Part shown: in pieces, positions 35,903 to 43,777 of the stretch
Layout: the number at the start of each line of letters is the position of its first letter
Position numbering within the stretch: the first letter of the stretch is position 1
Source of the DNA: JACRCT01 sp049841135
GTDB lineage: Bacteria; Myxococcota; Myxococcia; Myxococcales; UBA5297
Reading direction: 5' to 3'
Length of the DNA: 64,000 nucleotides
Assembly: GCA_049841135.1 (NCBI GenBank)
Contig: JASGHK010000008.1
Span: forward strand, 682,001 to 746,000
Notes under the pieces: generated by a model
What the model was told of the DNA's origin: nothing
Databases searched by the model: none
What the model saw: only the letters and a program-made list of their open reading frames with translations
Made by a program: the position numbers and the translations under genes

Positions 35903-36981
35903 TCGCCGCCTCCGAGCATCAGCGTCCGCTCCACCTCCGCGCGGCGGGTGGCGAAGTGCTTGGCGGTCTCCGGGCTGATCAGCCGGCTCCGGCAGAGCTC
36001 CACCAGGTGCTGGTCGAAGGTCTGCATGCCCAGCTCGTCGCGGCCGCGCTCCATCAGGTTGAAGAGCTCGTCGGTCTTGGCCGGGTCGCGGACGGCCTCC
36101 TGCACCGAGCGCGTGGCGAGCAGCACCTCGACCGCCGGAAGCTGCCCCGCTCCGTCCTGGCGCATCACCAGCCGCTGGCTCACCACCGCCTTGAGGTGGT
36201 CGGCCAGCCGGTTGCGCACCTCGCGCTGCTCCTCCGGCGAGAACATGCCCACCAGCCGGCCCACGGTGCGCGTGGCGTCGGTGGTGTGCAGCGAGGAGAT
36301 GACCAGGTGCCCGGTCTCGGCGGCCTTCAGGCAGGTCTCGGCCGTCTCGCGGTCGCGCATCTCGCCGACCATCAGCACGTCCGGGTCCTGGCGCATCGCC
36401 GCGCGCAGCGCCTCCTCGAACGAGGCGGTGTCGCTGCCCACCTCGCGCTGGATGACGACCGACTTCTCGGGGTGGAAGACGTACTCGACCGGGTCCTCGA
36501 TGGTGACGATGTGCAGCCGGTCGCTCAGGTTGATGTGGTTGAGCAGCGCCGCGATGGTGGTGGTCTTGCCGGCGCCGGTGGCCCCGGTGACCAGGACCAG
36601 CCCGTGCCGCGCCCCGGCGATCTGTTGGAGCACCGCCGGCAGGTGCAGGTCACCCAGCGAGGGGATCTCGAAGGGGATGACGCGCAGCACGACGCCCACG
36701 CTGCCGCGCTGGCGCAGGAAGCTCGCCCGGAAGCGCGAGACGCCCTGGATGCCGAAGCCGCGGTCCACGTCGCGCACCGCTCCCGCCAGAAACGGCGAGC
36801 TCTCGCCCAGCACGTGCCGCGCGAGCAGCGCCGTGTCCTCGCTGGTGAGCTTGTCGAGCTTGGCCGCGAACAGCTCGCCGTTGATACGGTACCAGGGCGG
36901 GTAGCCCGCCTCGAGGTGGATGTCGCTCGCGCCCTTCTTGGCCCCCAGGCTCAGCAGGCCCAGCAGCTGCTCGAGGGTCAT
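35899..36981 (-). CDS. pilT: PilT/PilU-family type IV pilus retraction ATPase
   Basis: The start is ATG (5' base 36981) behind GGAGG; 360 residues. Hexameric secretion ATPase motifs: Walker A VTGATGAGKTTT (near 134), Asp box TIEDPVEYVFHPEKS, Walker B VLMVGEMRDRETA (near 202) and His box VISSLHTTDA (near 224). PilT-specific AIRNLIRE is not evident; the C-terminus reads AVRDPAKTDELFNLMERGR, closer to PilU/PilT2 paralogues. It should power pilus disassembly, or be an accessory retraction ATPase. Confidence 0.87.
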   Translation of the reverse strand: MTLEQLLGLLSLGAKKGASDIHLEAGYPPWYRINGELFAAKLDKLTSEDTALLARHVLGESSPFLAGAVRDVDRGFGIQGVSRFRASFLRQRGSVGVVLRVIPFEIPSLGDLHLPAVLQQIAGARHGLVLVTGATGAGKTTTIAALLNHINLSDRLHIVTIEDPVEYVFHPEKSVVIQREVGSDTASFEEALRAAMRQDPDVLMVGEMRDRETAETCLKAAETGHLVISSLHTTDATRTVGRLVGMFSPEEQREVRNRLADHLKAVVSQRLVMRQDGAGQLPAVEVLLATRSVQEAVRDPAKTDELFNLMERGRDELGMQTFDQHLVELCRSRLISPETAKHFATRRAEVERTLMLGGGE

Positions 36982-37043
36982 CGGTTCCTCCGCGCTCCAG
37001 CGCCAACGTTCGCCATCAAAAGGTTTTGGATGATACTGCACCC

Positions 37044-39374
37044 ATGACGTCGAAGCCCCCGAAGATCGAGCTCGGCGAGGCCCACGAGAAGAAGGGGGAC
37101 TGGGCGAAGGCCGCCGAGGTCTATGAGCTGTGCGTCGCTGCCGCGCCGGAAGAGCGGGCCCTGCTCAAGCTCGCCACGGTGCGCGAGAAGCTCGGGCAGT
37201 CCGCGGAGGCGGCGACCGCCTACCGGCGGGTCGCCGAGCTGCACGGCCAATCCGGCTTCGCGGCCAAGGCCGTCGCGGCGCTGCGCCAGGCCGCCCGCCT
37301 GCAGCCCGACGACTCGGCGCTCGCTCTCTCGCTCGCCGAGCAGCTGGAGGGCCAGGGCAAGCTGGGCGATGCCGCCCAGGTGCTGGAAGGCGCCGGCCGT
37401 GCCGCGGCGCTGCGTGGCGACGAGCCCGCCCGACTCTCGCTGCTCGAGCGCCTCTCGAACCTGGACGGCTCGCTGCCGCTGGCGCTCTCGCTCGCCGACG
37501 CCCTGGCCCGCGCGGGACGGCGCACCGAGGCCATCGGCCGCCTGCACAAGGCCTCGCTCCGGCTGGGCCAGGAAGGTGCGCACGCGGACCAGCTCTCGGT
37601 CCTGGAGCGCCTGCTCACGCTCTGCCCATCGGACCGCGACGCCGCGCTGCGCGCCTGCAAGCTCGCCCTGCTCGTGCGCCAGCCCCGCCGCGGCCTGCTG
37701 GCCGTACGCAACGCCATGGACGAGCACCAGGCCGACGCCGCGCTCGCCAGCGCCGCCGCCCGCGCGCTGGACGCGATGGGCGAACGCGTCGCCGGCACGC
37801 TCTTGCATCGGGAGGCGGCGCGGCGGCTGGAGCGCGATGGAGACTCCTCGGCTGCCTACGACGAGTGGCGCACCGTGCTCGCGTTCGACCCGTCGGACCA
37901 CGAGTCGCTCGAGCACATGAGAGCGCTCTCCGCCGCCTCGCCCAAGACCACGCCACCGCCTGTGGCCGTGATCCCGCCGGAGACCGTTCGTCGCGTCGTC
38001 CAGCCGTCGCCTACGCCTTCCCCGCTGCCGTCACCCGAGCCCGAGCCCGAGCCCGAGCCCGACCTGCCACAAGCGGAGCCCGACCTGCAACAGCCGCAGG
38101 GTCGCGAGCCGACGCTCGAGTTCCAACTGGACGAGGTCAGCCCGGCCCGCGTGGAGATCGATGTCTCGATCATCCCCCCCACGGCGACGCCGGTGCCGAT
38201 CCTGCTGCCCGAGCCGCTCTTCGTGGTCGACCCCGCTCCCGCCAAGGCCACGCCGGCCAGCCTTCCCTCCTCGCCCGCGCTCGACTTCCCGGCGGTCGCC
38301 GGCCCCTTTGGCTCGGTGACCGTCGGCGTCCGGCCACCGGTGCCGACGACGGCGACGCCCCCAGCACCTGGACCTGAAGCGCTCCCCGCCGGCTCCACCA
38401 TCGAGACCCCGGCGACGACTCGGAACGTCCTCCTGCTGGGCGACGGCCCGGAGATGGGGTGGATCGAGCGGGCGCTGGCCGACCTGGACGTGCCGGTCGA
38501 GCGGATGGGCCGCGACGCCATGAGCCAGGCGTTGGAGCGAGCGGAAGCTCTTGCGCCCCGACTCGTCTTCTCTCCGCCCGGGCTCGCCCAGGTCTGGCGC
38601 GAGTCGGGGCCCTGGAAAGTGGCAGCGCTGGTCGCCATGTCCCGCCCGTTGGCGCGCACGGCGGTCGCCGGCGAAGGCCTGGAGGTCGTGCCCTCGGCGC
38701 CGATCGAGTCGACCGACGGCTTGAAAGCCGCGATGGCCCGGTTCGGCGTCCCGCTCGAGCTGGTCGGGCCGTTCGAAGGGCCGGTGGTCGTCGCGGGCAC
38801 GGGCTCGCCGAGCTACCACCTGACGTTGGCTCGCGAGCGGCTGGGACCCAACCTCTTGGCGCAGGCGGCGCTGGCCTCGCGCACGTGCGTGCTGGTCGCC
38901 GGGGATGGCCGGGAGGCGGTCTCGCTCGGGGCCTGGCAAGAGACTCAGGAGTCGGGCCTGCTGCTGCACGAGTCGCCAGGGCCCGGGGACGAGGAGGCCG
39001 CGCTCGCGCTCGCCCAGCGGGTCGCCCGCGTCCTGCGCCTGGAGGGCCTGGCGGTGATCGTCCTGGGCCAGACCGGCGAGCGCGTCTGCTTCGAGTCGCT
39101 CCGACTGCAGTGGGGCCCCGGAGCTCTCGCGGTCGAGGAGCGCATCGGCCAGTCGCTGCCCGAGCTCGCGGCGAACCTCGCGCGCGGGGTGGCCATTCCG
39201 GCGGGAGTCGAGCGCCGGGGGACCGCGCTCGCCGTGCTGACCCGGGAAAAGCTCATGTCGGTTGCGAACCTGCGCGTCGAGCCCAGCCCCGACGAGTCCG
39301 AGTCTTTCGTCTGCGCCCGCGCCGGCGACCGGCCCCAGGCGCTCAGACGGCTCCTGCGAGCCCTGGGCCTGTAG
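37044..39374 (+). CDS. TPR protein with degenerate ATP-grasp-like C-terminus
   Basis: The 776-residue protein starts at ATG 37044, close to the divergent pilT gene. Residues 1-300 are TPR-like helices (GDWAKAAEVYELCVAAAPEE, AVAALRQAARLQPDD). Residues 310-450 are Pro/Glu-rich linker with PEPEPEPEPD. Residues 455-776 look like a PurK-type ATP-grasp fold: RNVLLLGDGPEMGW at its start and LLLHESPGPGDEE...ARVLRLEGLAVIVLGQTGERVCFE near the end. The usual metal-binding NEIAPR segment is replaced (ESLRLQW), so it is probably non-catalytic. The ATP-grasp call is inference from pattern only. Confidence 0.6.
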   Translation: MTSKPPKIELGEAHEKKGDWAKAAEVYELCVAAAPEERALLKLATVREKLGQSAEAATAYRRVAELHGQSGFAAKAVAALRQAARLQPDDSALALSLAEQLEGQGKLGDAAQVLEGAGRAAALRGDEPARLSLLERLSNLDGSLPLALSLADALARAGRRTEAIGRLHKASLRLGQEGAHADQLSVLERLLTLCPSDRDAALRACKLALLVRQPRRGLLAVRNAMDEHQADAALASAAARALDAMGERVAGTLLHREAARRLERDGDSSAAYDEWRTVLAFDPSDHESLEHMRALSAASPKTTPPPVAVIPPETVRRVVQPSPTPSPLPSPEPEPEPEPDLPQAEPDLQQPQGREPTLEFQLDEVSPARVEIDVSIIPPTATPVPILLPEPLFVVDPAPAKATPASLPSSPALDFPAVAGPFGSVTVGVRPPVPTTATPPAPGPEALPAGSTIETPATTRNVLLLGDGPEMGWIERALADLDVPVERMGRDAMSQALERAEALAPRLVFSPPGLAQVWRESGPWKVAALVAMSRPLARTAVAGEGLEVVPSAPIESTDGLKAAMARFGVPLELVGPFEGPVVVAGTGSPSYHLTLARERLGPNLLAQAALASRTCVLVAGDGREAVSLGAWQETQESGLLLHESPGPGDEEAALALAQRVARVLRLEGLAVIVLGQTGERVCFESLRLQWGPGALAVEERIGQSLPELAANLARGVAIPAGVERRGTALAVLTREKLMSVANLRVEPSPDESESFVCARAGDRPQALRRLLRALGL

Positions 39375-39395
39375 CCGGAAGAAGGCCGGAAAGCC

Positions 39396-39430
39396 GAAGC
39401 CCCGCTCCTCGTGAGAGGACGCGGGGCTTC
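39396..39430. terminator. Strong hairpin between convergent genes
   Basis: GAAGCCCCGC pairs with GCGGGGCTTC, extended by TCCTC/GAGGA around GTGA. It sits between the TPR gene (+) and the small secreted gene (-) and can serve both. Confidence 0.75.
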
Positions 39431-39455
39431 GAGTCAAAGCGCTTCGGCCGGCGGC

Positions 39456-39752
39456 TCAGGGGCCGCTGACGTCGCTGCACTCGGCAGGTTTGGGCTCGCC
39501 GCACTTCATCTTGAGCATCGCCTTGGCGCAGGCGGCCACCTTCCTGCTCCGCTCGCCGGTGACGGTGGTGCGCGGCTTGCTGCGGCAGACCTTCGACTCC
39601 TGCTTGCACCGCTCCTGGGGGTTCTCGCCGCACTTGGCCACTGCGCACTGCGCGCCCGCCCACAGGTCGCACAGGCTCTTCTCGGTGTAGTCCGGGGGCT
39701 TGGCTCCCTGGGACATCAACAGCGCTCCGGACAGCATCAACGCGGCCAGCAT
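39456..39752 (-). CDS. Small secreted Cys-rich protein
   Basis: The 98-residue protein starts with ATG (5' base 39752) behind AGGAGG. A short signal peptide (MLAALMLSGALLMSQGA) precedes a basic domain with eight cysteines (SLCDLW, AQCAVAKC, ERCKQESKVC, AACAKAM, MKCGEP, ECSDV). I recognise no family. It differs from the 83-residue Cys-rich protein at 10.0 kb, although both are small, exported and disulfide-prone. Confidence 0.65.
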   Translation of the reverse strand: MLAALMLSGALLMSQGAKPPDYTEKSLCDLWAGAQCAVAKCGENPQERCKQESKVCRSKPRTTVTGERSRKVAACAKAMLKMKCGEPKPAECSDVSGP

Positions 39753-39945
39753 GGCGCCTCCTGCGCTCGTTCGTGGGCCACATCTTACCGGAATCGTGAG
39801 GCAGCGCGAGCTTTTGCCCGACGCGGCTTCTGCGGCGCGAATTCACTCGCGCGGGGGACTCGTGGAGGCTGCGCGCGGTGCGGCGCCAGGGCCGATCGTT
39901 GTAGAGTCGCCGCTCCTCTCCACTCGACACGACGGAGGTCGTCCC

Positions 39946-40668
39946 GTGGCCAAGGCCCGCCCGCAGTCCCGCTCGTCCCTGAAGACCGCCAAGAAGCCCG
40001 CCGCTCCCAAGGCCGCTCGCAAGAAGGCGCCGGCGAAGAAGGTCCCCGCGAAGAAGAAGCCGCAGCGGAAGGCCGCCGCGAACGACGCGACCGAGGCCTC
40101 CCCTGCCGCGGCGAAGCAAGACGAGCGCAACGTCTTCGGCGTCGAGGTCGAGCCGGGCTCGGTGGAGAAGACCCTGGCCAAGGTCCGGGAGGAGCTGACC
40201 CACTGGGTGAACAAGGGCCGCTACACCAAGGTTCGCTTCATGCTGCGCGGCAAGCCCATCCTCCCCGACCTCCCGGTCGCCGCCGTCGTCGCCGCTGAGG
40301 CAGTCACGTTCTGGTGGGCGGGCCTGCTGCGCGCGCTGCTGGTCACGGTGGGCGCCGGCACCCTCCTCAAGGTGGAGCTGGTCAACGACGCCGACCGCGA
40401 GGTGGCCTACGGCCGGCAGTGCCTGCTCGCCGGCGACCTCGACAAGGCGGTGGAGGCTTTCCAGAAGGCGCTGTCGATGGATCGCGACAACCCCGCGGCG
40501 CTGCTGAGCATGGGCATCACCTGCAAGCTCAAGCAGGACCTCGCCAAGGCGCGCGAGTACCTGCAAAGGGTCGAGCAGGTCGATCACGACGGCCCATCGG
40601 GCCAGGAAGCGGCCCGGCTGCTCGACCAGATGAACGCGGCCGCCCCCGCCGCTCCCGCCCAGCAATAG
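39946..40668 (+). CDS. DUF4342-TPR protein with histone-H1-like N-terminus
   Basis: GTG 39946 follows GGAGG. Residues 1-50 are Lys/Ala/Pro repeats (KKAPAKKVPAKKKPQRK), like eukaryotic H1 tails and bacterial HC1-type proteins. Residues 60-145 fit DUF4342, with two hydrophobic stretches (AAVVAAEAVTFWWAGLL, ALLVTVGAGTLL). Residues 150-225 hold two TPR units (GRQCLLAGDLDKAVEAFQKAL). A DNA- or polyphosphate-binding tail on a membrane-associated scaffold is a possible reading. Confidence 0.65.
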   Translation: MAKARPQSRSSLKTAKKPAAPKAARKKAPAKKVPAKKKPQRKAAANDATEASPAAAKQDERNVFGVEVEPGSVEKTLAKVREELTHWVNKGRYTKVRFMLRGKPILPDLPVAAVVAAEAVTFWWAGLLRALLVTVGAGTLLKVELVNDADREVAYGRQCLLAGDLDKAVEAFQKALSMDRDNPAALLSMGITCKLKQDLAKAREYLQRVEQVDHDGPSGQEAARLLDQMNAAAPAAPAQQ

Positions 40669-40755
40669 CCAGGCGCCCCCGATACGTTCGCTTGACCGGC
40701 AGCGTGCGTGCGGCTCCAATGCCCTCGCCAAAGAATTCTCGTGGAGGCAAAGGCC

Positions 40756-40983
40756 GTGGCTGAGAAGAAGACTCCGAAGAAGAAGGAACCGAAGGCCGCT
40801 CCGGCCGAGACCCCGGCGCCGGTCGCGCCGCCGCCGGCCCCCGCCGCGCCCGTGGCGGCGGCTCCCCAGGTCATCGGCCCCGGCGTGGTCAAGCGCCCCA
40901 GGCGCGATCCGTCGGCGCCCCCGCCTCCCGGCGAGGTGCCCAACTACAAGCCCAGCGACCAGGTCTTCCGCCGCCGCGGCTAG
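40756..40983 (+). CDS. Small Lys/Ala/Pro-rich protein
   Basis: GTG 40756 behind GGAGG gives 75 residues: a KKTPKKKEPK start, an Ala/Pro stretch and a conserved-looking tail PNYKPSDQVFRRRG. The base composition and the ribosome site favour a real gene. Disordered; function unknown. Confidence 0.5.
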   Translation: MAEKKTPKKKEPKAAPAETPAPVAPPPAPAAPVAAAPQVIGPGVVKRPRRDPSAPPPPGEVPNYKPSDQVFRRRG

Positions 40984-41070
40984 GTTCGCGCAGGTCCTTT
41001 CAGCAGGCGCCGGTCCAATCCATCCGCAGTTCTCCTGGGGGCCGTCAGGCCCTCGAGGCAGGGGGATGAC

Positions 41071-42202
41071 ATGAAGATCCTGTACGGAGTGGTGGGCGAG
41101 GGCATGGGCCACGCGACGCGGTCGAGGGTCATCCTCGACGCGTTGACCCAGAAGCACGAGGTGCACGTCGTCGTCTCCGGACGCGCCTACGACTTCCTGT
41201 CGGCGCGCTTCCCCAACGTCCACAAGATTCTGGGGCGCGACCATCGCGTACGAAGACAACGCGGTGAACAAGCTCAAGACGGCCATCCAGAACGCCAAGG
41301 CCGCGGTCTCGGGCGTGCCCGAGAACGTGAAGCAGTACTTCGAGATCAGCGAGAAGTTCCGCCCCGAGGTCGTCGTCAGCGACTTCGACACCTTCGCCTA
41401 CCTGTACGGCAAGAACTGGATGCTGCCGGTCATCAGCATCGACAACATGCAGGTCATCAACCGCTGCAAGCACGCCGACGCCATCACTGACGGGCACGAA
41501 GCGGACTTCCAGCTCACCAAGAACATCGTCAAGGGCAAGCTGCCCGGCTGCTACCACTACCTCGTCACCACCTTCTTCTACCCGGACGTGCGCAAGCCCC
41601 GCACCACCCTGCTCCCGTCCATCCTGCGCCCCGAGATCCTGGAGGCGACGCGCGAGAAGGGCTCGCACCTGGTCGTCTACCAGACGTCCACGAGCAACAA
41701 GGATCTGCCCGAGATCCTCAAGAAGTCGGGCTACCAGTGCCGCATCTACGGCCTGCGCCGCGATCTGAAGGAGCCGCTGGTCGACGGCCCGCTCACCTAC
41801 AAGCCGTTCAGCGAGAAGGGCTTCATCGACGACCTTCGCACCAGCAAGGCCGTGATCGCCAACGGCGGCTTCACGCTGATGAGCGAGTGCGTCTACCTCC
41901 ACAAGCCGATGCTCTCCTTGCCGGTCGCCGGCCAGTTCGAGCAGGTGCTCAACGCCCGCTACCTCGAGCAGATGGGGTTCGGCCTGTACGCCAAGGAGCT
42001 GACCGGCGACGGGCTCAAGAAGTTCCTGCTGCAGCTGCCCTTCTTCGAGGAGAAGCTCGCCGGCTACCACCAGGACGGCAACAAGCTGCTCCTCGCCAAG
42101 CTCGACGAGCTGCTCGATCAGGTGGCGAGCGGCAAGGCCCAAGCGCCGGAAACGCTTGAAGAAACGCCCTCCATCGAGGCGCCGGCCTTCAAGGAGCGCT
42201 AG
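41071..42202 (+). CDS. Glycosyltransferase-28/MJ1255-like GT-B protein (frameshifted)
   Basis: ATG 41071 follows GGGGG. N-terminal glycine motif MKILYGVVGEGMGHATRSRV. The frame shifts at GATTC 41226-41230; restoring GATC gives VHKIWGATIAYEDNAVNKL and 376 residues. The donor-side motif ANGGFTLMSECVYLHKPMLSLP and the C-terminal GQFEQVLNARYLEQMGFG match the 'UDP-glucuronosyltransferase-like / MJ1255 family' of bacterial GT-B enzymes. Acceptor unknown. The acidic tail PETLEETPSIEAPAF is dispensable-looking. Confidence 0.8.
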
Positions 42203-42286
42203 GCCAGGCCCCGGCCCCGGCGCAGCGTTAACTCGCCGTGCTCACCGGGGTTTTCGGGGACGTTGCACGCCACGGAGGAAGCCACC

Positions 42287-42874
42287 ATGAAGAAGCTCGC
42301 GCTCCTGCTCGCCCTTGCTCTCGTCCCGGCCTTGGCGCTCGCTCAGTCGAAGACCTTGTCGCCCGAGGTCCGCAAGCTGCGCAACGAGATCGCCGCCCTC
42401 AAGCTCGACCGCGCGATGAACCTGACCAAGGACCAGGCCCGCCAGCTCCTTCCGCTGCTCAGGGAGACGGCTGCCGTGCGCGACCAGCTCCGCGCCGAGC
42501 AGGAGAAGCGCGAGCCCGAGATCGTCAAGGCGCTCGCCGCGGTTCGCGAGGACCTGGTCAAGACGGGCGTCGTCTCCGAGGCCAACCGCAAGAACCTGGA
42601 GCAGGCCCGCGGCGAGGTCGCGATGAACGACCTGCGCGCCCGGATGCGCAGCATCAGCGAGAAGATGCGGACCCTGCTCAACCCGGAGCAGAAGGCCCGC
42701 CTGAGCGCCTACGACCACCACCCGGTCGACGAGGTCCGCGAGTTCGAGGGCGGCTTCGGTGAGGCTGACCGGCCGGCCAAGGCGGGCGCGGGCCGTGGCT
42801 CCAAGCTCAAGAAGATCCTCAAGGTCGCCGCCTCGCCGGAGTTCATCGCGCTCGTCGAGGCGCGGGCCAAGTAG
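42287..42874 (+). CDS. Periplasmic Spy/CpxP-like helical protein
   Basis: ATG 42287 follows GGAGG; signal peptide MKKLALLLALALVPALALA; 195 residues. The mature part is almost entirely charged helix with LTKDQARQLLPLLRE and LNPEQKARL, like the LTxxQ motifs of Spy/CpxP proteins. Roles in that family include ATP-independent chaperoning and metal or envelope-stress response. Followed by a strong terminator. Confidence 0.7.
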   Translation: MKKLALLLALALVPALALAQSKTLSPEVRKLRNEIAALKLDRAMNLTKDQARQLLPLLRETAAVRDQLRAEQEKREPEIVKALAAVREDLVKTGVVSEANRKNLEQARGEVAMNDLRARMRSISEKMRTLLNPEQKARLSAYDHHPVDEVREFEGGFGEADRPAKAGAGRGSKLKKILKVAASPEFIALVEARAK

Positions 42875-42905
42875 TCCGCAGCCAGCGACGTGTGAAGAAG
42901 TCGCC

Positions 42906-42939
42906 AGGGCCCGGCCACCCCGCCGGGCCCTCGGCTTTT
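42906..42939 (+). terminator. Rho-independent terminator
   Basis: AGGGCCCGGC/GCCGGGCCCT, a perfect 10-bp stem with loop CACCCC, followed by CGGCTTTT. Between the Spy-like gene (+) and the convergent MEDS gene. Confidence 0.85.
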
Positions 42940-42946
42940 CAGCGGC

Positions 42947-43585
42947 TCAGGCCATCCACGAGCGCAGCCCGGCCTCGCCCTTCCGGCGAGCCGTCAGCTC
43001 CTTGTTCAGCGTCGCGGGGTCGACCAGGAAGGGGTTCTTCACGGCCGCGCCCCGGCAGAAGACGACCGGATGGCACCCCAGCGCTCCGTCGAGGAGGATG
43101 GAGCCGGGAAGCTGCCGCGCGTCGTAGAGACACAGCGCCGCCGCGTCGTGCTCCTCGCACAGCTCGCTCATCCCCGCCTCGAGCCAGAGCAGGTCGTCGT
43201 CGTCCGGCCAGCCCTCTTCGCGCCAGCCCAGGTTGAGCAGCAAGCGCGCCGGCCGGCGGGCCTTGCGGCTCTTCTCCAGGAAGCGCGAGAGGTCGGCGTG
43301 GAGCTCCTTGCCCGTCTCGCGCGCCTCGAGGAACACCAGGGCGCCTTCGGCGGTCGAGCGCTTGACGTCCACGGCGTGCAGGTCGCGCAGCTGGGCCGCG
43401 AGGCGCTCGCCATGGCGCGCGTACGACAGGACCGCGCAGGCCTCCCGCGAGGCGAGGCCCTCGGCGAGGAAGGCGACCGCCTCCTCGGCCGCCGCCGCGT
43501 CTCCGTAGAGGTGCGCTGCGTGCATCCCCGCCTTGACCTTGGGGATCGAAACCGCCGGAGCCTTCCGTTCGGACCGCCTGGTCAT
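42947..43585 (-). CDS. MEDS-domain (DcmR-like sensory) protein
   Basis: The 212-residue protein starts with ATG (5' base 43585). The whole length fits the MEDS domain seen in methanogen/methylotroph DcmR regulators: GMHAAHLYGD at the start, a RecA-like central fold and ELCEEHDAAALCLYDARQLPG, NPFLVDPATL near the end. No DNA-binding or kinase domain is attached, so it would be a single-domain sensor. It faces the kinase gene divergently and may share its promoter region. Confidence 0.8.
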   Translation of the reverse strand: MTRRSERKAPAVSIPKVKAGMHAAHLYGDAAAAEEAVAFLAEGLASREACAVLSYARHGERLAAQLRDLHAVDVKRSTAEGALVFLEARETGKELHADLSRFLEKSRKARRPARLLLNLGWREEGWPDDDDLLWLEAGMSELCEEHDAAALCLYDARQLPGSILLDGALGCHPVVFCRGAAVKNPFLVDPATLNKELTARRKGEAGLRSWMA

Positions 43586-43777
43586 GTGTGCCCCTCTTTT
43601 GGTTCTTCGTCGCCGCGCAGGTTGCCGACGACCGCGCCGGCCGACAAGCCATGAACGGGGGACGAGCGCGACGAGTGAGGAGCTTTGAACCCTTGCGCAG
43701 GGCCGCCGGCGCCCGGCGGGGAAGTAGAGGGCCCTGCCCCTGCGTGCTATCAATCGGTGGGGAGTGGAGGTCGGCTC

